This document shows positions 4,958 to 9,804 of a stretch of DNA of 9,804 bases, one piece after another. Below the pieces are notes generated by a model, which saw only the letters and a list, made by a program, of their open reading frames with translations, searched no databases and had not been told where the DNA came from. Position 1 is the first letter of the stretch; every line of letters begins with the position of its first letter. This stretch comes from an uncultured Pseudomonadota bacterium (GTDB taxonomy: Bacteria; Pseudomonadota; Gammaproteobacteria; Burkholderiales; Usitatibacteraceae): positions 1 to 9,804 of the forward strand of contig CALEJW010000190.1 of assembly GCA_937898635.1 (NCBI GenBank), given 5' to 3'. The position numbers and the translations under genes were made by a program.

Positions 4958-7006
4958 CTAGTCCTCTTCCTTCGCCAGCTTGAACTGCGAAGTGAGCGCC
5001 GCCTGCGTCTGCGGGGGCACCATCGCGTAGTGGCTGTACTCGATCTGGTAGGAGCCCTGGCCGCCGGTGACGCTGCGCAGGCGCGACTGGTACTCGGTCA
5101 CCTCCGAGAGCGGCACCTGGCCGGAGATCGACATGAGGTCGCCGCCGGAGGATTCCGTGCCGGTGATCTGCCCGCGCCGCGAGGAGATGTCGCTCGTCAT
5201 GTCGCCCACGAAGCGGTCGGGCGCGGTGATGGTGATGTTCACGATGGGCTCGAGGATGATCGCGCCGGCCTTGAGGATCGCGTCGATCACCGCCTTGCGG
5301 CCCGCGGTCACGAAGGCGATCTCCTTGGAGTCCACGGCGTGGCTCTTGCCGTCGTAGACGATCACGCGGATGTCCTCCACGGGATGGCCCGCGATGACCC
5401 CGTTGTCGAGCGCCTGCTTCACGCCCTTCTCCACCGCGGGGATGAAGACCGTGGGGATCACGCCGCCCTTCACCTGGTCCACGAACTCGAAGCCGCTGCC
5501 GCGGGAGAGCGGCTCGACCTTGAGGTAGACCTCGCCGAACTGGCCCGCCCCGCCCGTCTGCTTCTTGTGGCGGCAGTGGCCCTCGGCCTTCTTCGTGATC
5601 GTCTCGCGGTAGGGGATCTTGGGGGGCTTCGTGTCCACCTCGAGCTTGTACTGCGTGCTCATCTTCTCCAGCTTCACCCGCATGTGCAGTTCCCCCAGCC
5701 CGCGCACGACCGTCTCGTGGGTGGTCGGGTGGCGCTCGATCCACAGGCAGGGGTCCTCGACCTCCAGCTTGTGCAGCACGTCGAAGAGGCGCTGCTCGTC
5801 GCCCTTCTTCTTCGTCTCCACCGCGATCGAGTGCATGGGCGTCGGGAAGTCGAGGGAGCGCAGGCGGATCGCGTCCTCGTCGTGGGAGTCGTGGAGCACC
5901 GCGTTGAACTCGATGTCGTCCACCTTCGCGATGGCGCCCAGGTCGCCCGGCACGAGCTCGCCCACCTCGACGTAATCCTTGCCCTGCACCGAGTAGAGGT
6001 GGCCCACCTTGAAGGGGCGCTTGCCGTCGCCGATGTAGAGCTGGGAGTCCTTGGTGATGGTGCCCTGGTGGACGCGGAAGAAGGCGACCTTGCCCACGTA
6101 GGGGTCCATCACGATCTTGAAGACGTGCGCCAGCACGTGCTTGGCGGGGTCGGGCTCGGCGTGGAATTCCTCGCCCTCGGTCGTGTCGCTCCTCACGAAG
6201 GGCGGGGGGTTGCCCTCGGTCGCGTTGGGCGCGAGGCGCGAGAGGATCTCCAGGAACTGCGGGATGCCCGCGCCGGTCTTCGCCGAGGTGAAGCACACGG
6301 GCACGAGGTGGCCCTCGCGCAGCGCCTTCTCGAAGGGCCCGTGCAGCTGCTCGGGCCGGATCTCGTCGCCCTGCTCGAGGTAGAGGTTCATGAGCTCCTC
6401 GTCCACCTCGACCACCTGCTCGACGATCGCCGTGTGCGCCGCCTTCACCCCCACGAAATCGCTGTCGCCGTCGGGGGTGAAGAAGCAGTCCACCACGTCC
6501 GCCCGGTCGTGGGCCGGCAGGTTGATCGGCAGGCACTCCTTGCCGAAGTGATCCTGGATCTTCCGGAGCAGCCCCGGCAGGTCCACGTTTTCCGCGTCGA
6601 TCTTGTTCACCACGATCATGCGGCACAGGCCCCGGTTCTTCGCCCACTTCATCATGCGCGTGGTGTTCAGCTCGATGCCGTTCTGCGCGTTGATCACGAC
6701 GATGGCGGTCTCCACCGCCGCGAGGGCCGCGATCGACTGGCCGGCGAAGTCGGGCATGCCGGGCGTGTCCACGAGGTGGATGTGCATGTCCTCCCAGGCG
6801 AAGTTCACGAGCGAGGAGGTGAGCGAATGCCCGTATTCCTTCTCCATCGGGTCGAAGTCGCAGACCGTGGAGCCCTTCTCGACGGTGCCGGGGGAGGCGA
6901 TCGCCCCGGCCTTCCAGAGGAGGGTCTCGGCGAGCGTGGTCTTGCCGGAGCCGCCGTGTCCGACGAGGGCGAGGGTGTGGATGGATTCGGTGGTGTACTT
7001 CGGCAC
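4958..7006 (-). CDS. fusA: Elongation factor G-like translational GTPase (EF-G2 / FusA2 type)
   Basis: This 682-aa protein has the full EF-G layout: a GTPase domain (about 1-265), beta-barrel domain II (about 285-390), domain III (about 395-465), domain IV (about 468-595) and domain V (about 600-672). The P-loop is GHGGSGKT (16-23), G4 is NKID (134-137) and G5 is SAK (241-243). GLGELH (436-441), the domain IV tip SHAVDSKE (555-562) and SSRRGQ (608-613) match EF-G. It is not the main fusA type. The canonical AHIDAGKT P-loop, RGITI switch I and DTPGHVDF are replaced by GHGGSGKT, YGHSL (58-62) and DTPGMPDF (80-87). No rpsL, rpsG or tuf genes are adjacent, as would be expected for the primary copy. 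It starts at GTG 7006, with GGAG 9 nt ahead, 109 bp after hemW. EF-G2 paralogues are known to have weak or specialised translocase roles; the role here is unknown. Confidence 0.93.
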   Translation of the reverse strand: MPKYTTESIHTLALVGHGGSGKTTLAETLLWKAGAIASPGTVEKGSTVCDFDPMEKEYGHSLTSSLVNFAWEDMHIHLVDTPGMPDFAGQSIAALAAVETAIVVINAQNGIELNTTRMMKWAKNRGLCRMIVVNKIDAENVDLPGLLRKIQDHFGKECLPINLPAHDRADVVDCFFTPDGDSDFVGVKAAHTAIVEQVVEVDEELMNLYLEQGDEIRPEQLHGPFEKALREGHLVPVCFTSAKTGAGIPQFLEILSRLAPNATEGNPPPFVRSDTTEGEEFHAEPDPAKHVLAHVFKIVMDPYVGKVAFFRVHQGTITKDSQLYIGDGKRPFKVGHLYSVQGKDYVEVGELVPGDLGAIAKVDDIEFNAVLHDSHDEDAIRLRSLDFPTPMHSIAVETKKKGDEQRLFDVLHKLEVEDPCLWIERHPTTHETVVRGLGELHMRVKLEKMSTQYKLEVDTKPPKIPYRETITKKAEGHCRHKKQTGGAGQFGEVYLKVEPLSRGSGFEFVDQVKGGVIPTVFIPAVEKGVKQALDNGVIAGHPVEDIRVIVYDGKSHAVDSKEIAFVTAGRKAVIDAILKAGAIILEPIVNITITAPDRFVGDMTSDISSRRGQITGTESSGGDLMSISGQVPLSEVTEYQSRLRSVTGGQGSYQIEYSHYAMVPPQTQAALTSQFKLAKEED

Positions 7007-7115
7007 GATGCATTTCTCCGTCTGTTGTCGGCGCGGTCCTCCGCCGGGGAGGATCGTCGATTCGCGGGAGGGGAGGGCTGGTATCCGGGGGTCTGCGACC
7101 TTCTGAGCCCCGAAT
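7007..7115 (-). other. hemW to EF-G-like spacer
   Basis: This 109-bp gap holds no gene. TCCTCC (7037-7042) and GGAGGA (7048-7053) form a perfect 6-bp stem with a 5-nt loop, about 30 nt ahead of the GTG start at 7006. Immediately ahead of that start is a second, out-of-frame ATG (7013-7011), which overlaps the ribosome-binding window. No strong promoter was seen, so the EF-G-like gene may be part of the rph-rdgB-hemW transcript or start from a promoter inside hemW. Confidence 0.35.
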
Positions 7116-8318
7116 TTACACTTTCCGGGGCGATCGCGCCTCCGGCAGGAACAAGCCCAGGAGGTCGTTCAGGAAGCGCCGGCCGCGGGGGCTGGGCCGC
7201 ACCGTGAAGGCGTCGCGCTCGAGGAGCCCCAGGGCCTCGGCGCGGGCCAGGGGCGCCTCGAGCGAGGCGAGCGCGAGCCCGGTGCGCTCGGCGAGGAGCG
7301 GCACCGGGAAGCCCTCCGTGAGCCTCAGCGCGTTCATCATGAACTCGAAGGCCGCGTCCGCCGCGTCGAGCTCGCGCCTTTCCTCCACCGCGTCGCCCGC
7401 GAGCGCGCGCTCCTGGTAGGCCTTGGGCTGGCGGTAGCGGGCCTCCCGCGTGATGCCCCCGGCGAAGGAAAGCTTCGAGTGCGCGCCCGCGCCCACGCCG
7501 AGGTAGTCCCCGAAGCGCCAGTAGTTGAGGTTGTGGCGCGAGCCCTTGCCCGGCTTCGCGAAGGCCGAGGTCTCGTAGTGCTCGTACCCGGCCGCGCCGA
7601 GCGCGCCCTCGATTTCCTCCTGCATGCTCGCCGCCTCGTCGTCGCCGGGCAGCGGCGGCGGGTGGCGGTGGAAGAGCGTGTTGGGTTCGAGCGTGAGGTG
7701 GTAGGCCGAGAGGTGCGCAGGCGCGAAGGCGAGGGCGGTGCGCAGGTCCGCAGCCGCCCCTTCGGGATCCTGCCCCGGCAGCGCGTACATGAGGTCGAGG
7801 TTCACGTTGGCGAAGGTCTCCATCGCCATCGCCGCCGCGCGCCGCGCCTCGCCCGCGTCGTGCACGCGGCCGATCGCCGCGAGGCTCGCGTCGTCGAAGC
7901 TCTGGATGCCCACGGAGAGCCGGTTCACGCCCGCCGCGCGGAAGTCGCGGAACTTCTCCTGCTCGAAGGTGCCCGGGTTCGCCTCGAGCGTCACCTCCGC
8001 GTCGGGCTCGACCACGAGGAGCGTGCGCGCGGCGACGAGCAGGCGCTCGATGGAGCCCGCGGAGAAGAGGCTCGGCGTGCCGCCACCGAAGAAGATCGCG
8101 TGCACCCGCCGGCCCCAGACCCGCGGCACGCTCGCCTCGAGGTCGGCGATCACCGCCTCCACGTAGCGCGCCTCGGGCACCTCGCCCCGCGCCTCGTGGG
8201 AGTTGAAGTCGCAGTACGGGCACTTCTTCAGGCACCACGGGATGTGCACGTAGAGCGTGAGGGGCGGCGGGGCCGCGAGGCGGATGCGCCCCGGCGCGGC
8301 GACGGCCACGGGCTTCAC
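7116..8318 (-). CDS. hemW: HemW, radical SAM heme chaperone (formerly oxygen-independent coproporphyrinogen oxidase-like)
   Basis: HemW binds heme and a 4Fe-4S cluster and is thought to hand heme to respiratory enzymes; older annotations call it HemN-like. The 400-aa product from GTG 8318 has the radical-SAM motif C29-LKK-C33-PY-C36 followed by DFNSH (37-41), then GGGTPS (78-83) for SAM binding, EANPGT (112-117), SVGIQSFDD (135-143), LDLMYALPGQ (174-183) and the HNLNYW motif (262-267). The C-terminal HemW domain with a winged-helix-like fold covers about 315-400. It lacks the longer N-terminal extension of true HemN. An open frame continues far upstream, but GTG 8318 is favoured because its GTGA overlaps the rdgB stop, the same junction seen at xseB-ispA. 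The rdgB-hemW order is common in betaproteobacteria. Confidence 0.95.
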   Translation of the reverse strand: MKPVAVAAPGRIRLAAPPPLTLYVHIPWCLKKCPYCDFNSHEARGEVPEARYVEAVIADLEASVPRVWGRRVHAIFFGGGTPSLFSAGSIERLLVAARTLLVVEPDAEVTLEANPGTFEQEKFRDFRAAGVNRLSVGIQSFDDASLAAIGRVHDAGEARRAAAMAMETFANVNLDLMYALPGQDPEGAAADLRTALAFAPAHLSAYHLTLEPNTLFHRHPPPLPGDDEAASMQEEIEGALGAAGYEHYETSAFAKPGKGSRHNLNYWRFGDYLGVGAGAHSKLSFAGGITREARYRQPKAYQERALAGDAVEERRELDAADAAFEFMMNALRLTEGFPVPLLAERTGLALASLEAPLARAEALGLLERDAFTVRPSPRGRRFLNDLLGLFLPEARSPRKV

Positions 8319-8932
8319 GGCGCCGCCGGGCTCCCGCCGCGCAGCCGGTCGGCGAGCAGCCTGGCCGCGAGGGCGCGGTGGCTCAGCCGGTTCTTCTCCG
8401 CGGCCGAGAGCTCCGCCGCGGTCTTGCCGAGCGCGGGCAGGAGGAAGTGGGGGTCGTAGCCGAAGCCGCCCTCGCCCCGCGGCGCGCGCGCGATCTCGCC
8501 GTGCCAGCGTCCCTCGGCGATAGCGGGCTCCGGGTCGTCCGCGCGGCGCACGAGGACGATCACGCAGACATAGTGCGCGGCGCGGTCCTCGCGGCCCTCG
8601 AGCCGCTCGACGAGGAGGGCGTTGTTCGCGCGGTCTCGCTCCTCGCGGGTGCCGAGTCTCCCGGCGAAGTACGCCGAGTGCACGCCGGGGGCGCCGCCCA
8701 GTGCGTCCACGCAAAGGCCGGAATCGTCGGCGAGCGCGGCGAGGCCCGTGTGGAGCGCGCAGTTCCTCGCCTTGGCGAGCGCGTTCTCGACGAAGGTGGG
8801 GTGCGGCTCCTCGGCCTCGGGCACGCCGAGCTCGCCCTGGGACACGGTCTCGAAGCCGAGCGGCGCGAGGATCGCGTGGAGCTCGCGCAGCTTGCCGGCG
8901 TTGTTGGACGCGATAGCAAGGCGCGTCGTCAT
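8315..8932 (-). CDS. rdgB: Non-canonical purine NTP pyrophosphatase (dITP/XTP pyrophosphatase, RdgB/HAM1)
   Basis: This cytosolic house-cleaning enzyme hydrolyses dITP, ITP and XTP to the monophosphate plus pyrophosphate, keeping deaminated purines out of DNA and RNA. The 205-aa product is of standard length. Motifs are SNNAGKLREL (9-18, nucleotide entry, with Lys14), FVENALAKAR (47-56), the metal and catalytic pair in ADDSGLCVDAL (68-78), PGVHSAYFAG (82-91), GEGGFGYDPHF (153-163) and the base-recognition end AEKNRLSHRAL (178-188). The start at ATG 8932 is fixed by the SNNAGK spacing. The ribosome binding site (GGTGAGGG just before the ATG) lies inside the end of a dispersed double-hairpin repeat. 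The stop overlaps the hemW GTG, suggesting coupled translation. Confidence 0.97.
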   Translation of the reverse strand: MTTRLAIASNNAGKLRELHAILAPLGFETVSQGELGVPEAEEPHPTFVENALAKARNCALHTGLAALADDSGLCVDALGGAPGVHSAYFAGRLGTREERDRANNALLVERLEGREDRAAHYVCVIVLVRRADDPEPAIAEGRWHGEIARAPRGEGGFGYDPHFLLPALGKTAAELSAAEKNRLSHRALAARLLADRLRGGSPAAP

Positions 8933-8933
8933 G

Positions 8934-9013
8934 CCCTCACCCCCGGCCCCTCTCCCAAGGGAGAGGGGAGCAAGTTCTCCCTTCTCCCTTGGGAGAAGGG
9001 TCGGGGATGAGGG
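8934..9013. repeat. 80-bp double-hairpin dispersed palindromic repeat between rph and rdgB
   Basis: Terminal arms CCCTCACCCCCG (8934-8945) and CGGGGATGAGGG (9002-9013) pair at 11 of 12 positions. Between them are two perfect 10-bp hairpins with 2-nt loops: CCCCTCTCCC-AA-GGGAGAGGGG (8947-8968) and CCCTTCTCCC-TT-GGGAGAAGGG (8979-9000). The whole can fold as a three-way structure with two stem-loops on an outer stem. The terminal CCCTCACCCC...CTCTCCC wording is one I recognise from repeats scattered through many proteobacterial genomes. It encodes no protein and looks like a REP/MITE-type non-autonomous element. It fills 80 of the 84 bp between the rph stop and the rdgB start, and would be transcribed between them, where it could differentially stabilise or attenuate the message. 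Confidence 0.88.
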
Positions 9014-9016
9014 TGA

Positions 9017-9733
9017 TCATGCGAGGGCCGCCTTCTGCATCGCGACGATCTGCGCGATCCCCTTCTGCGCGAGCGCGAGCAGGCGCTCCATCTCCTCGCG
9101 CGAGAAGGGCGCGCCCTCGGCGGTGCCCTGGATCTCGACGAACCCGCCGGCGCCGGTCATCACCACGTTCATGTCGGTGTCGCAGGCGGAGTCCTCGGCG
9201 TAGTCCAGGTCGAGGCAGGCCGCGCCGCCCACGATGCCCACGGAGACCGCGGCCACGAAGTCGCGCAGGGGCTCGCGCGTGACGAGGCCCTTGCCCTTCA
9301 GCCACGCGACCGCGTCGGCGAGCGCCACCATGGCGCCCGTGATCGCCGCGCAGCGCGTGCCGCCGTCGGCCTGCAGCACGTCGCAGTCCAGGGTGACCTG
9401 GCGCTCGCCCAGGGCCCCGAGATCCGTCACGGCGCGCAGCGCGCGTCCCACGAGGCGCTGGATCTCCTGCGTGCGGCCCGACTGCTTGCCGGCGGCCGCC
9501 TCGCGCGCGCCCCGCGTGTGGGTGGCGCGCGGCAGCATTCCGTACTCGGCGGTGACCCAGCCGGAGCCCTTGCCCTTGAGGAAGGCGGGCACCTTCTCCT
9601 CCACGCTCGCGGTGCACAGCACGCGCGTCTCGCCGAACTCCACCAGCACGGAGCCCTCGGCGTGGCGGGTGAAGCGGCGCGTGAGGCGGACGGGACGCAG
9701 CGCGTCCGCCGGGCGGTCCTGGAAGCGGGTCAT
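9017..9733 (-). CDS. rph: Ribonuclease PH (tRNA 3'-end phosphorolytic exoribonuclease)
   Basis: RNase PH removes nucleotides after the CCA end of tRNA precursors by phosphorolysis, using inorganic phosphate and releasing nucleoside diphosphates; it works as a hexameric ring. The 238-aa product equals the length of the E. coli enzyme. Features in order are LRPVRLTRRFTRHAEGSVLV (12-31), LCTASVEE (39-46), PRATHTR (68-74), the phosphate-binding GRTQEIQRLVGRALRA (86-101), QADGGTR (121-127), and the acidic metal-site segment EDSACDTDMNVVMT (180-193, with Asp181 and Asp187). GFVEIQGTAEG (197-207) follows. Unlike the well-known E. coli K-12 rph frameshift allele, the frame here is intact. Only a weak GAAAGAA purine stretch precedes ATG 9733. 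Downstream is rdgB, separated by the repeat; upstream, after 17 bp, another minus-strand gene ends. Confidence 0.97.
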   Translation of the reverse strand: MTRFQDRPADALRPVRLTRRFTRHAEGSVLVEFGETRVLCTASVEEKVPAFLKGKGSGWVTAEYGMLPRATHTRGAREAAAGKQSGRTQEIQRLVGRALRAVTDLGALGERQVTLDCDVLQADGGTRCAAITGAMVALADAVAWLKGKGLVTREPLRDFVAAVSVGIVGGAACLDLDYAEDSACDTDMNVVMTGAGGFVEIQGTAEGAPFSREEMERLLALAQKGIAQIVAMQKAALA

Positions 9734-9750
9734 GGCGTTCTTTCGGCTGG

Positions 9751-9804
9751 CTAGCGGGGAACCTTGCGGATCGCGCTCTGGATCTCCGCGATCGCCTTCT
9801 CGAT
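9751..9804 (-). CDS. C-terminal tail of an unidentified gene (cut by window edge)
   Basis: The minus strand entering at 9804 stays open for 17 codons and stops at TAG (9753-9751), giving IEKAIAEIQSAIRKVPR. This helical, amphipathic tail ends 17 bp before the rph start, so it is probably the preceding gene of the rph-rdgB-hemW operon. In related genomes a PP2C-type phosphatase or a YicC-type protein often sits near rph, but this tail is too short to match to either. Confidence 0.45.
   Translation of the reverse strand: MEKAIAEIQSAIRKVPR

Noticed and set aside
4143..7013. A 956-codon open frame on the minus strand overlapping the EF-G-like gene and the next gene
   Set aside because: It is an Arg/Pro/Gly/Ala-rich out-of-frame reading of two recognisable genes, a usual by-product of very high GC third positions; no domain pattern is visible.
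5030..7207. A 725-codon plus-strand open frame opposite the EF-G-like gene
   Set aside because: Antisense shadow with low-complexity composition and no motif; the minus-strand frame carries all EF-G signatures.
7116..8714. A longer 532-aa HemW starting at 8714
   Set aside because: The extra N-terminal 132 residues overlap rdgB out of frame and are Arg/Gly/Pro-rich; the GTG at 8318 gives the normal HemW length.
8934..9013. Intrinsic terminator between rph and rdgB
   Set aside because: The hairpins are strong, but no U-run follows and the operon order continues; the double-hairpin form with paired ends fits a dispersed repeat better.
8934..9013. CRISPR array
   Set aside because: There are only two related hairpins with no regular spacers and no cas gene.

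Overview
The window is very GC-rich, compactly packed chromosomal DNA. Its gene content and order (xseB-ispA-dxs; rph-rdgB-hemW) fit a betaproteobacterium (Burkholderiales/Rhodocyclales-like). This is inferred from protein flavour and synteny, not from a phylogenetic marker. All genes except one lie on the minus strand. No rRNA, tRNA, CRISPR array, transposase or phage gene was recognised.

Left block (2-2226, minus). A classic housekeeping operon is read right to left: xseB (small subunit of exonuclease VII), ispA (farnesyl diphosphate synthase) and dxs (first enzyme of the MEP isoprenoid pathway, cut by the window edge). xseB and ispA overlap through a GTGA stop/start junction, while dxs follows after a 120-bp spacer.

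Centre (2227-4165). An unusually AT-rich divergent intergenic region leads into the only plus-strand gene, a Rieske-type non-heme iron oxygenase with no reductase beside it. It converges with a small secreted monoheme cytochrome c at a 15-bp gap.

Right-centre (4166-7006, minus). A GTPase of the EF-G2 type, with a substituted G3 motif, is followed by a hairpin-rich spacer. The spacer carries a good promoter candidate for an uncharacterised 185-aa protein that reads like an FlhD half joined to the start of FlhC, a possible transcription regulator.

Right block (7116-9804, minus). In transcription order this holds the tail of an unknown gene, rph (RNase PH), an 80-bp double-hairpin dispersed repeat that fills nearly the whole rph-rdgB gap, rdgB (dITP/XTP pyrophosphatase) and hemW (radical-SAM heme chaperone). 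rdgB and hemW again overlap by GTGA.

Most of the window is ordinary housekeeping DNA. The parts most worth a second look are the FlhDC-like protein with its operator-like promoter, the repeat that supplies the rdgB ribosome binding site, the divergent EF-G paralogue, and the orphan Rieske oxygenase with a glutamate at the inter-subunit bridge position. I did not find a convincing new multi-gene system.
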